A stretch of 64,000 bases of DNA from Streptomyces mobaraensis (GTDB lineage: Bacteria > Actinomycetota > Actinomycetes > Streptomycetales > Streptomycetaceae): the NCBI RefSeq assembly GCF_020099395.1, contig NZ_CP083590.1, positions 6,758,001-6,822,000 on the forward strand, in the 5' to 3' direction. The notes under the pieces were generated by a model. That model saw only the letters and a list, made by a program, of their open reading frames with translations, did not search any database and was not told the origin of the DNA. Each line of letters begins with the position of its first letter. Position 1 is the first letter of the stretch. Shown here in pieces: positions 9,351 to 17,288 of the stretch. A program made the position numbers and the translations under genes.

Positions 9351-9884
9351 TCAGCGCTGCTGACCGTACGCCGTCAACAGCTCGGTGTCACCGGTCACAT
9401 ACGTCGTGTCGGTGATGACGGTCTGGTCGGACGGACCGCGGCTGCACATGCACATGTGCCGTCCGCTCGACTCCACACGCACGGCACGTGCCCCGCCCGA
9501 GGACATGATCTCCTCGGCTATGTCCTTCACCAGGTGCTCCTGGATCTGGAACCGCTTGCTGAATGCCTGTACCAGGCGCGGGAACTTGCCCAGCCCCAGG
9601 ATCCGGTCTCCGGGGACGTAGGTGATGTCGACCTTGCCGTAGAAGGGCAGGAAATGGTGTGCGCAGATCGAGTAGTAGTTGATGTCGCGTACCCGGACGA
9701 CGCCCTGGTGGTCACCCTTGACCAGGACGGTCGTCTTGAGGATCTTTGATGTATCGACCTCGTAGCCGCTCAGCAACTCCTTGTAGGCGCGTACGATGCG
9801 AGGCTCGCACTCGGGTTCTGTGTACCAGTCCAGAGCCCGCTTGTCCGTGGTGACGTTTTCCTGGAGCCACTCGGCGATCGTCAT
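9351..9884 (-). CDS. GTP cyclohydrolase I-like enzyme with altered active-site motifs
   Basis: 177 residues from the ATG at 9884 (GGAGAA upstream), standard FolE core length. Zinc ligands are kept: Cys74 and His77 in ICAHHFLPF, and Cys145 in RHMCMCSRG, with His143. The guanine-anchoring Gln-Glu pair is present in RFQIQEHL. Two usually invariant patches differ: CEHH is CAHH and GLSK is GLGK. GTP cyclohydrolase I turns GTP into dihydroneopterin triphosphate, the entry to folate, pterin and 7-deazapurine pathways. No queuosine-type partners (QueD, QueE, QueC) are in the window. The gene follows a phosphoribosyltransferase-like gene in the same operon, so a specialised paralogue is more likely than the housekeeping folE. 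Confidence 0.85.
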   Translation of the reverse strand: MTIAEWLQENVTTDKRALDWYTEPECEPRIVRAYKELLSGYEVDTSKILKTTVLVKGDHQGVVRVRDINYYSICAHHFLPFYGKVDITYVPGDRILGLGKFPRLVQAFSKRFQIQEHLVKDIAEEIMSSGGARAVRVESSGRHMCMCSRGPSDQTVITDTTYVTGDTELLTAYGQQR

Positions 9885-9996
9885 GTGTTCTCCGTTCTCG
9901 GTCTGTCCGGCGAACTCTGTCGCCGGCTCCGCCGGGGTCAGCTCCGGCGAATTCTCAAAAGTGAGTGCGGGAGATGAGAGGGGAAGCCGACCGTCC

Positions 9997-11091
9997 TCAG
10001 CGCGGCGGTTCTCCGTTTCCCAGGCGTGCGGCGGCGTAAGCTCCGATGGGCGTCGTCTCCGCGTACTCGCGTGCTTGTCGTCCCAGCGCATGGAGGTCGG
10101 CGTGGTCGACGCCGAGGTGCCGCACGTTCTCCGGCGCCGCCCAGGCGATCTCCCCCAGCCAGTCGTCGAAGGGCCGGGCGTACTGATCGAGACCGGCGGT
10201 GGTCCGTCCCAGGTCGAGCAGGGAGAGCCCGGCGTCGGACCCCCGCCGTTGAATCTCCGTCCACCACTCCGTCCGGAACAGCCGGTGCTCACCGGGCGTA
10301 TAGGCGCGCACGCCTCCGTCGTAGATGGCGCACTTCTCAAAGAGACTGTCCCGGCGACCCAGACGGTGTAGTTCGAAATCCGGAGACGACCGCTGGGGAG
10401 ACCTCAGGAAGTCGAAGGGCAGCTGAGGGAATGCCTGCCCGAGGCCGGTGCGGTCGGGCAGCTCGAAGAGTGCCTCAAGGGCCACGACGGCCGCACTGAA
10501 TCGGTCACCCCGCGCGGACAGTTCGGCGAAGAAGTTCCGTAGACGGGTCACGCCTTGCCGGGACCCGACGGTCAGCACCAGGTAGCCGCTGATCTCCTCC
10601 CCGCGGTCGCGCGCCGTATCCCGTGCCACTCGGAGTACCTTCTCCACCGTCGCCCCGGTGCCGATGATGTCCCCGAGCACCAACAGCGGTCGCTCCGCGA
10701 ATTCCCAGCGCTCGTACGAGATGTCGAGCGGGCGACAGGCACCTCTGTCGGTACCGACGAAGCTCACCGCCGCGGGAGAGCCGAAGCGGTGCGACAGCGC
10801 GTTCTCGACTCCGAAACTGAGCCCGCCGCGCAGGATGTTGACGACCGTCGCCGCATCGGATGCCAGGGCTTCGGCCACCGTCGGATCGGTCTCCGCGACC
10901 AGGTCGAGCGCGGTCGAGACCGCGGTGCCGAGCAGCGAACGGTACCGGTGGCCTGATACGGCCGGGTCGGTGAGCAGGTCACGCGACGCTGCGGTCGAAC
11001 AGACGAAGACCCGAGTCGGGGAGGCGGCGGAATCCAAGCAGTAGCATGCCGCGTCGTTGCTGCGCAGGAGATATTTCACCGGGTGCTCCAT
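9997..11091 (-). CDS. Phosphoribosyltransferase-like protein 1 (uracil-PRTase-like fold)
   Basis: 364 residues from the ATG at 11091. A 13-residue PRPP-binding motif is visible as VLGDIIGTGATV (residues 138-149), and VVNILRGGLSFG (83-94) resembles the ILRAGL loop of uracil phosphoribosyltransferases. That covers the first ~200 residues. The remaining ~160 have no family I recognise and include WWTEIQRRGSD. Known PRTases join PRPP to a base or other acceptor with loss of pyrophosphate. It sits 18 bases after the ThDP beta subunit and before the cyclohydrolase-like gene. It could instead use the fold only for regulation, but the intact motif favours catalysis. Confidence 0.72.
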   Translation of the reverse strand: MEHPVKYLLRSNDAACYCLDSAASPTRVFVCSTAASRDLLTDPAVSGHRYRSLLGTAVSTALDLVAETDPTVAEALASDAATVVNILRGGLSFGVENALSHRFGSPAAVSFVGTDRGACRPLDISYERWEFAERPLLVLGDIIGTGATVEKVLRVARDTARDRGEEISGYLVLTVGSRQGVTRLRNFFAELSARGDRFSAAVVALEALFELPDRTGLGQAFPQLPFDFLRSPQRSSPDFELHRLGRRDSLFEKCAIYDGGVRAYTPGEHRLFRTEWWTEIQRRGSDAGLSLLDLGRTTAGLDQYARPFDDWLGEIAWAAPENVRHLGVDHADLHALGRQAREYAETTPIGAYAAARLGNGEPPR

Positions 11092-11109
11092 CAACTCGAT
11101 CGGTGAGAT

Positions 11110-11694
11110 TCACGGTTTGAGTGCAGGGCGCCTAGGCGTTCCACCGGTACGTTCGGCCAGCACTCTCTCCACCTGGTACGAAGACTCGACTCCGTCGATT
11201 GTTTTCAGCGCGTCCGGTGCGGGTGCCGGATTGTGGACCGCAGCGATGAGGACCGTGCCGGGAAGTGGCAGCACATCCGGTATCCGGTGCGGAGTTTCGA
11301 TGAGGATCGACTTCAGTCCGACGGCGCCGAAGAGTGAACCCCAGTCCAGCGCCGCCTTACGGCTGGGCAAACCACCACCGGACTCGTACAGGCGGTTGTC
11401 GACAATAGCCAGAGTGTAGTTGGGAAGACGCGGCAATTGGTCGCCCAATGCCATGAGAACGGACAGATTCATCAGAAAGCTGCCGTCCGTATCGATGCCG
11501 ACCACGGACAGTGGAGCCGCCGCCATGGCCATTCCCAGGGAAATGGCGGTGACATCGCCCATGGTGTCGGTGAAGAGGGTGTCGGCGGGGCGAAGCGCAT
11601 ACATCACCTCGCTTGTCCGGCCGAGTGGTGCGACCGACACCGAGTCCGTGGGGAGCCTGTCGTACAGGGCTTCGAGGAATTCTGCGGTGTCTAT
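11110..11694 (-). CDS. ThDP-dependent decarboxylase, beta (cofactor-binding) subunit, apparent ATA start
   Basis: About 194 residues. It matches the C-terminal, pyrophosphate-binding half of phosphonopyruvate/sulfopyruvate decarboxylases: APLGRTSEVMYAL, the ThDP motif beginning GIDTDGSFLMNL and ending in VDNRLYESGG. The alpha-subunit stop sits in GCGTAATAGAC, so the expected TAATG overlap reads TAATA. A strong GAGGAG lies six bases before this ATA. The only conventional start in frame is a GTG at 11790, which would add ~32 poorly conserved residues and overlap the alpha gene by 97 bases. With its partner it should decarboxylate a 2-oxo acid carrying a negative group, such as phosphonopyruvate or sulfopyruvate; no PEP mutase gene is nearby. 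Confidence 0.75.
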   Translation of the reverse strand: MDTAEFLEALYDRLPTDSVSVAPLGRTSEVMYALRPADTLFTDTMGDVTAISLGMAMAAAPLSVVGIDTDGSFLMNLSVLMALGDQLPRLPNYTLAIVDNRLYESGGGLPSRKAALDWGSLFGAVGLKSILIETPHRIPDVLPLPGTVLIAAVHNPAPAPDALKTIDGVESSYQVERVLAERTGGTPRRPALKP

Positions 11695-12200
11695 TACGCA
11701 CTCCTCAATTCCGCAGTCAAGCCGGCGTTCGCCACCAGTGCCACGCTCCGCTGTCCTGTATCGAGTGTGGCGTAGGCCTTGCGAAGGCACTCGGCCAGCT
11801 CACCGCACGAATCGACTTCCGCTGTCACGAGTGACAGCATCGCCGTGTGCTGATGCATCGTCTCCTCGTGCGGTATCCCCCACCAGTTAGGTTCGCCGAA
11901 GGCCCCGCGCCGGGATATGAGCAGTGCGGTGTGCAGTCGATGGCTCATGGTCAGGCGAGCCAGGGTCTCGCATGCCCGGCGCAGCCCCGAGTTCTCCATC
12001 ACCACCAACGGGCGAGCGCCGGCCAGCCGGGCGCCGGCCGCCAGACCGACCGCCGTGGCCTCATCGTTGACCTGCATGTAACGGATCTCGTGGCGCATCG
12101 ACGCCTCCCGGCACAGTGGTGCCAGGAGTGAGTCGGGTACCGCGTAAACGATCTCCACGCCCGCCCCGACCAGTGCCTCGTATGCCGTGACAGCCGACAT
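11694..12200 (-). CDS. ThDP-dependent decarboxylase, alpha (PYR) subunit
   Basis: 168 residues corresponding to the N-terminal PYR domain of phosphonopyruvate/sulfopyruvate decarboxylases. It starts with the typical helix and VYAVPDSLLAPL, and contains the cofactor-activating glutamate in QVNDEATAVGLAAGA (about Glu47). Later segments MENSGLRRACETL and RRGAFGEPNWW fit the same family, in which GxxGEPxxQ is common. The split into two chains is like archaeal ComD/ComE and unlike the one-chain phosphonopyruvate decarboxylases of most phosphonate clusters. It is translationally linked to the beta gene at TAATA. The start at 12200 lies nine bases downstream of the cupin stop. Confidence 0.8.
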   Translation of the reverse strand: MSAVTAYEALVGAGVEIVYAVPDSLLAPLCREASMRHEIRYMQVNDEATAVGLAAGARLAGARPLVVMENSGLRRACETLARLTMSHRLHTALLISRRGAFGEPNWWGIPHEETMHQHTAMLSLVTAEVDSCGELAECLRKAYATLDTGQRSVALVANAGLTAELRSA

Positions 12201-12209
12201 GAGGAAGCC

Positions 12210-12515
12210 TTATTTGCCAGTGGCCAGTAGCTCTACGATGATGTTCGAGTAGTGAGTGTCCCCGATATTCCGCAGAAGATGTGGCTGCCCCGCTTCGTGG
12301 TAGACGGCGTCGCCTACTTTATCGTCTCCGACGTAACTGGTGCCGTCGTGATTCACCGTCTCCGCCCGGCCGCTTTCCGTGACGACGTAGACGTAATCGC
12401 AGGGATGCTGGTGGACAATCGTCTGCTCTCCTGCCTCCAACTCCAGGACCCACACCCTGACGCGATCATCGGAGTAAACCAGTTTTGTGCCGACCTGCTC
12501 GATGTGCTCATGCAT
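12210..12515 (-). CDS. Small cupin-domain protein
   Basis: 101 residues from the ATG at 12515; longer in-frame starts extend into the intergenic region without a ribosome site. It is a single cupin barrel: motif 1 as [16 protein letters not shown] with metal-type histidines, and motif 2 around [16 protein letters not shown]. Small cupins bind a metal and act as isomerases, dioxygenases or ligand sensors. It is the first gene of the leftward operon, so either an early pathway step or a regulatory/stabilising role would suit. No substrate can be assigned. Confidence 0.78.
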
Positions 12516-12934
12516 TTTCGCACCCCGATCCGTTCTGTCAGACACTATCGATGGCTTGTTTCGCGTGACCGGAATCCGAGGGTATTGAACATCATCGGAC
12601 AACGGGTGAGGAGAGACTCTAGACGAACCTTCAACCAGTGGCAATGGGTCGGTTTCCCTCCCGCCGGTAACGAGCCAATCTGCTGCGTGCCGGCCCGATT
12701 TCGGTGCAGTCCCGGAGGATGGATGTGTGGATCACCGTACTCGCTTCTGGCCAGTGGTTCCGTAGCGCTCACCCGTGGTCATGCGATCATGAGAGCCTTG
12801 GTTGCGCCGTAGCCACGGATGTGACCGAAAGCGCCTACCGGCGCTCCATGGGCCTTGATCTTTCCACCTCGGCAGGTGTCCCATGAAATACGTCAAAATA
12901 TGCGCCCGCTCCACTCGTGAGGAGCCCATGGTTT
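12516..12934. other. Divergent regulatory gap between the two halves of the nucleoside-like cluster
   Basis: About 420 bases with no credible gene, separating the leftward cupin operon from the rightward decarboxylase operon. It is AT-richer than the flanks and must carry both promoters. A nested dyad at 12847-12885 is the most obvious regulatory structure. The rightward ribosome site is AGGAG at 12920-12924. No pathway-specific regulator gene is found inside the cluster. Confidence 0.6.
12847..12885. promoter_or_regulatory. Nested inverted repeat upstream of the rightward operon
   Basis: Outer arms CATGGG (12847-12852) and CCCATG (12880-12885) enclose inner arms CACCT (12865-12869) and AGGTG (12874-12878), all perfectly complementary. 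Symmetry at two levels over 39 bases suggests a repressor or activator site, or a transcript hairpin. It ends about 50 bases before the decarboxylase start. The binding protein is unknown. Confidence 0.4.
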
Positions 12935-14200
12935 ATGGACGTCGAGGTCGGGGAAGCAGTGACGAAACCGGCGTTATCCGAAACCCGATGGGAAACACCG
13001 GCCTACCTTTACGACCTGGCCGCCGTGAGGGACGCCCACCGCCGGCTCGTGGGTTCACTGCCCGACTCCGCCGGGCTGCTCTACTCCCTCAAGGCCAACG
13101 CACATCCCGCCGTTCTCGGCCAACTGGCAGCGCTCGGCTGTCAGGCCGAGGTCAGTTCCTCCGGTGAACTGCGGGCCGCCGTCCAAGCCGGCTTCGCTGC
13201 CGACGGCATCCTCTACACAGGCCCCGGCAAAAGCGACGGGGCGGTAATCCGTGCTCTCAAGGCGGGTGTCAGGCAGTTCTCCGTCGATTCTCCGCATGCC
13301 CTGGACCAGCTCGACCGACTGGGCCGGGCCGAAGGCACGCGTGTCTGTGCGCTGTTACGGGTCAACCCGCCCGTTCCACCGGCGGGGGCCGGGCTCGCGA
13401 TGACCGGCGGTCCCTCCCAGTTCGGCGTCGATCTGTCCTGGGTACTGGAACGACCCTGGCTCTTCGAGAGCCGGGAGTACGCGGATCTGATGGGCATGCA
13501 CCTCTACATGGGCAGCAACCTAACCCAGGTGACAACACTGCTCGCGATGTTCCGCTACGGGCTCGATGTCGTGCGGCAGGTCGAGACGGCACTCGGTCGT
13601 CGGCTCCACATGGTCGATCTCGGCGGAGGCTTCGGCGCACCGTACGCCGTCCATGGCGAGCTGCCGCGGTTCGACGCACTGAAGAGCCGGCTCGACGCTC
13701 TGCTCAAGGAAGAACTTTCCGGCTGGCAGGAAGGTGAGCGGCGGGTCGTTTTCGAGTCGGGCCGGTATCTTTCGGCGAGTTGCGGTCGGCTGCTGACCAG
13801 TGTGCTGGACGTGAAGCACTCCCACGGGCGGCGCGTCGTTGTCCTGGACTCCGGCGTCCATCACCTCGGAGGGATGTCAGGGCTCGGTAAAGAAGCACAG
13901 ATCGAGCCGCAGTTCCAGTGCGATCAGGAGCCCCACGCCCTCACCGGCGGGGACGGATCCGAAGAAACCATCGTCGCCGGTCCGCTCTGTCACCCGCTGG
14001 ACGTCTGGACCAGGAATGCTCGACTTCCTGAGGTGGCCATCGGAGACGTGGTGACGGTGCCGAACGTCGGCGCTTACGGCCTGCAGGCGGCGCTGGCCCT
14101 GTTCCACCTCCACCCCATGCCTCTCGAGGTAGTGCTCGACGGGGAACGGGAGATCACCCGCGGCAGGCTGTTCCTGGGCCGGGGCCGGAGCGCGCGTTGA
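12935..14200 (+). CDS. PLP-dependent decarboxylase, fold type III (diaminopimelate/ornithine decarboxylase family)
   Basis: 421 residues from the ATG at 12935 (AGGAG ten bases upstream). The cofactor lysine is in LLYSLKANAHPAV (about Lys53), the phosphate-binding glycines are in VDLGGGFG, and the C-terminal substrate region shows GPLCHPLDVW...PNVGAYG. This is the LysA-like group that also supplies decarboxylases to aminoglycoside (BtrK) and siderophore pathways. It is not the housekeeping lysA, judging by context: first gene of the rightward operon, with its TGA overlapping the TTG of the next gene. Probable role: decarboxylation of an amino acid or amino-acyl intermediate in the pathway. Confidence 0.82.
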   Translation: MDVEVGEAVTKPALSETRWETPAYLYDLAAVRDAHRRLVGSLPDSAGLLYSLKANAHPAVLGQLAALGCQAEVSSSGELRAAVQAGFAADGILYTGPGKSDGAVIRALKAGVRQFSVDSPHALDQLDRLGRAEGTRVCALLRVNPPVPPAGAGLAMTGGPSQFGVDLSWVLERPWLFESREYADLMGMHLYMGSNLTQVTTLLAMFRYGLDVVRQVETALGRRLHMVDLGGGFGAPYAVHGELPRFDALKSRLDALLKEELSGWQEGERRVVFESGRYLSASCGRLLTSVLDVKHSHGRRVVVLDSGVHHLGGMSGLGKEAQIEPQFQCDQEPHALTGGDGSEETIVAGPLCHPLDVWTRNARLPEVAIGDVVTVPNVGAYGLQAALALFHLHPMPLEVVLDGEREITRGRLFLGRGRSAR

Positions 14201-15303
14201 TACGCGTCGCCTCCGATCACCATCTCGTACGCCCCGACCCGACCGCCGATGGGACGACCTGCATCGATGTTCCCGCCACGGGCGCGTTCGTCGTGGTGAT
14301 GCGTGACGACACCCTCTACTGCGTCCGGAGAATGAGTCACCCGCCGGCCAGGGGTGGCTCGCTGTCACCGAGTGGCTCGGAACTCGCCATCGCGGAGATC
14401 TACCGCGCCTTCCAGCGTGACATGAGAAACGCACTGCGGAACGTGCTGCCACACCCCGGTGGTCTCCTGTTCCATCTGGTCGACGCGCGCTGTCTTGAGC
14501 TGGCGGTCCGCCGCCGGGTCCCGCGCGGACCGCTGGTGAGCCTCGATCCACTCATCGAACGGGCGGTCTGGCCGTTGCGTGTGTCCCGAGGGTTCCTGCT
14601 CGGCGGCCGCAAGCAGGTCGGGCTGGTGCCACGGCCCGGTGCCGCTCCCATCTGCGAACAGATCGCTTCGCTCCCCGGCGACCCGGCCGGCCAGGGCTAC
14701 ACCCTCATCGAGGACGACATGGCAACCGGTGGAACCGTCACCGACGTCATCCGCCTGCTCCAGACCGCGGGAAGACGAGTCCGGTGCGTCATCCCCGGAA
14801 TTCGTCTGGGCGATTCGACCCGGTCCGGCATCCTGGGCGCCACCGTCAATCCCGTGCTCCAATACCGGGCCACCGGGAACGGGCGGGGTACACCCACCAT
14901 GGAACTGATCGACCCGAGGAACTTCCTGTTCGGTCTGTCAGGACTTGTGGTCCGGCTGCCGGACGGAACGTGGGGCCGCGCGCCTTATTGGCTCCCTTTC
15001 GTCAGAACCTCGGAACGACTCGGCAGCCCCGCCGAGTCCGACCGGGACTTCGCCATCCTCATGCTGGAGGCCAATGTGCGCTTCTTCGCGCGTGTCGATC
15101 AATTGATGCGCCGTACTGTCCGGGTGGCCGACCTGCAACCTGACGTGCGCCGACTGCTGTTGTCGCTGGAGATGACGGAGCCCAGCGCGCCCGTCCGTTC
15201 GGTTCTGCGGGAACTCATGACGCGGATGGACGGTTGGTGCGGCTTGATCACGGGGCTCGAGGAGCGGAGCATGGGCACGCCGGCAGGGTCGGCCCCCCTA
15301 TGA
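14197..15303 (+). CDS. Phosphoribosyltransferase-like protein 2
   Basis: 368 residues from a TTG that overlaps the preceding stop (TTGA), a coupled start. The PRPP-loop motif is LIEDDMATGGTV (residues 170-181). The ~160 residues before it and ~185 after it are not assignable by eye, although the run GFLLGGRKQVGLVPRPG before the loop fits the PRTase alpha/beta fold. It is distinct from the other two PRTase-like proteins of the cluster in everything but this motif. It probably transfers or removes a ribose 5-phosphate group on a pathway intermediate. A four-base ATGA overlap links it to the following HAD gene. Confidence 0.68.
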   Translation: MIRVASDHHLVRPDPTADGTTCIDVPATGAFVVVMRDDTLYCVRRMSHPPARGGSLSPSGSELAIAEIYRAFQRDMRNALRNVLPHPGGLLFHLVDARCLELAVRRRVPRGPLVSLDPLIERAVWPLRVSRGFLLGGRKQVGLVPRPGAAPICEQIASLPGDPAGQGYTLIEDDMATGGTVTDVIRLLQTAGRRVRCVIPGIRLGDSTRSGILGATVNPVLQYRATGNGRGTPTMELIDPRNFLFGLSGLVVRLPDGTWGRAPYWLPFVRTSERLGSPAESDRDFAILMLEANVRFFARVDQLMRRTVRVADLQPDVRRLLLSLEMTEPSAPVRSVLRELMTRMDGWCGLITGLEERSMGTPAGSAPL

Positions 15304-16142
15304 CAGGGCGCGACCACGAGCCGTTCGCCGTGGTGTTCCTCGACGTCAACGGCACTTTGGTGCCCTCCGAGCCAGGCGTTCCTCCGGAAGCCTTCTCCCT
15401 GCGGTGCTTCCGAGGTCTCGTGCGACGACTGACGTCGCTGGGCGTCGCCGTCGGCCTGTGCTCGGACTCGCCACTCGAACAGCTCTGGGAGTTCGGTGTG
15501 CGTATCGGCCTGGGCACGGCACCCGAGTTCCCGGTGATCGCCGAGAACGGCAACGTGGTCGCGGTCGGCGGAGCGGTGCGTGTCATCACCCCATTCCCGG
15601 CATTGCCGGACCTTCGCGCTGAAGTGACAAGAACGGCCGTCGCCCACGGGCTGGCCCGAGTCGGCGATGTGGCGGCACCCGAGTTCGGGGGCCGGCCACC
15701 GTTCGGCCGTGAGTGGGCCTTCGGGGCGAACCGCCGGGCGTCCGCCAGCGTCTTCGGCGCCCCCGATTTCATCCGCGACGTGCGGCAGCGCGTGACCGAG
15801 TGGTGTGCCGAGAACCACTGCGATATCTCGGTCGGCGTCGGTCCGGATGGCTCATATGCCGGAATTCACCCCTATGCGCGTGTGGAGCTGGGCAAACGCG
15901 TGGCGCTGGCCGAACTGGCCGCGCGCGACCCGATGGAGAGAACTCTCATGGTGGGGAATTCGCTCGCCGACTGGGTCCCCGGGGTACCTGGCGTCGGATG
16001 CGCATTCGTGGCGGACACCGCTGTGCCCCAGTACGTGCGGGACGCGGCCTGGTACGTCTCCCCGAAGAGCGACCTGGAGGGGGTCATCGACGTCCTGTGG
16101 CACGTGGTGCGACGCCAACCGCCGGTACGAGGATCAGTCTGA
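15300..16142 (+). CDS. HAD-superfamily protein with Asp-Val-Asn-Gly-Thr motif I
   Basis: 280 residues from the ATG at 15300, which overlaps the previous TGA. Motif I is FLDVNGTLV: the nucleophile Asp15 is kept, but the usual acid-base aspartate two residues on is Asn17. Motif II is LCSDSP, a lysine is available in ELGKRVALAELA, and motif IV is LMVGNSLADWVPG. The arrangement with a large cap after motif II resembles Cof/sucrose-phosphatase (type IIB) members. Replacing the second aspartate usually weakens phosphatase turnover and appears in HAD enzymes with other chemistries, so function is left open. It lies inside the rightward operon, ten bases before the oxidoreductase. Confidence 0.75.
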   Translation: MTGRDHEPFAVVFLDVNGTLVPSEPGVPPEAFSLRCFRGLVRRLTSLGVAVGLCSDSPLEQLWEFGVRIGLGTAPEFPVIAENGNVVAVGGAVRVITPFPALPDLRAEVTRTAVAHGLARVGDVAAPEFGGRPPFGREWAFGANRRASASVFGAPDFIRDVRQRVTEWCAENHCDISVGVGPDGSYAGIHPYARVELGKRVALAELAARDPMERTLMVGNSLADWVPGVPGVGCAFVADTAVPQYVRDAAWYVSPKSDLEGVIDVLWHVVRRQPPVRGSV

Positions 16143-16152
16143 GGAGGACGAC

Positions 16153-17253
16153 ATGTTCCGTGTCCGTGTGGGGGTAGTGGGCTGCGGGATGATCGCGCAG
16201 CTGGTGCACCTCCCTTACCTGAGGGCATTGGTCGACCGCTTCGACATCGTGGCGCTCTGCGACCGCTCATTCGACCTGGCACAGTCGGTGGCCGAACACT
16301 TCCGGGTCCCGAACGTCTACGCCGCCGTCGAGGACATGCTGGCGAAGACACCCGGGTTGGATGCCGTCGTCGTCCTCACGCCCGACCACAGGGATCCGGT
16401 GCTTGCCGCGCTGGAGCGTGGCAAGCACGTGTTCACCGAGAAACCCCTCGGTCACACCATCGCGGAAATCGAGGAAGTGATCGCCGCGGCCCACCGTACG
16501 GGGTCCAAGGTCATGGTGGGCTACATGAAGCGGTACGACAGCGGTGTCCGCCGCGGCCTCGAAGAAATCGCGCGGATCGTGCGACCCACCATGGCGAGAA
16601 TCCACATCGTGGTAGGACCCGAGTACGGAAACTGGATCATCCCCGAACTCACCCGGATCAAGCGCGCCGATGGCTCTTCCCCCACGGGACGACAGGATGA
16701 GCGACGCCGCCGGGTCGACCTGGAGTTCGGCAGCACCTCGTCCGGAGCACTGGAAGCCTATATGGACATGTTCGGGGTGTGGAGTCATGACGTGAACGTC
16801 TATCGAGCTGCTTACCCCGCCATGCCCGACTCCATAAAGGCGCACTGCTCGCCGGACGGCAAGACGCTCACCGCCTCACTCCGGTACGCCGACGGGTTTC
16901 AGTGCGTCTTCCAGGGTTCGTCCACCTCGATCCACCGGTTCGAGGAGAGTCTCACCGTATGGGGCTCGGACCGTACGGTGACGCTGGACATCTCCAACCC
17001 TTTCCTGCCCAACGCACCGTCGACCGTGCGGATCTGGCGGGACGAGCCGGCAGCGGACACGGGTGCTGGGAGGGGAGCGGCTCTGGAAGAGGTCATCACG
17101 GGGTCCTACGAGGAGGCGTTCAGAGCACAGCTCGCGCATTTCCACGACTGCGTCACCTCGCCGGGACTGCATCCCCTCACCAGCGCGCACGAAGCGCTGA
17201 TGGACACGCGCTTGATGATCGACATCGTGCGGGCAGCAGATGAACGGCCGTAG
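16153..17253 (+). CDS. Gfo/Idh/MocA family NAD(P)-dependent oxidoreductase
   Basis: 366 residues from the ATG at 16153, after GAGGAGG. The Rossmann motif is VGVVGCGMIAQ (residues 6-16) and the catalytic EKP triad is FTEKPLGHT (Lys97), followed by an alpha/beta C-terminal domain. Family members oxidise or reduce sugars, inositols and nucleotide-sugar hydroxyls. In this cluster the likely substrate is a ribose- or sugar-derived intermediate made by the phosphoribosyltransferase-like enzymes. It is followed after 35 bases by the MbtH-A-T gene. Confidence 0.87.
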   Translation: MFRVRVGVVGCGMIAQLVHLPYLRALVDRFDIVALCDRSFDLAQSVAEHFRVPNVYAAVEDMLAKTPGLDAVVVLTPDHRDPVLAALERGKHVFTEKPLGHTIAEIEEVIAAAHRTGSKVMVGYMKRYDSGVRRGLEEIARIVRPTMARIHIVVGPEYGNWIIPELTRIKRADGSSPTGRQDERRRRVDLEFGSTSSGALEAYMDMFGVWSHDVNVYRAAYPAMPDSIKAHCSPDGKTLTASLRYADGFQCVFQGSSTSIHRFEESLTVWGSDRTVTLDISNPFLPNAPSTVRIWRDEPAADTGAGRGAALEEVITGSYEEAFRAQLAHFHDCVTSPGLHPLTSAHEALMDTRLMIDIVRAADERP

Positions 17254-17288
17254 CGCCGCATCCACCGTAGGTCAGGAGACGGGGAACT

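Noticed and set aside
9351..12200. 7-deazapurine (toyocamycin-like) or pterin pathway from the GCH-I gene
   Set aside because: No QueD, QueE, QueC or pterin-using hydroxylase is present, and the enzyme has altered motifs, so these pathways are not supported.
11110..12200. A classical phosphonate biosynthetic cluster
   Set aside because: PEP mutase, the obligatory first enzyme, is missing, and the decarboxylase is split. The phosphonate genes at 34-36 kb are uptake/degradation relics 22 kb away.
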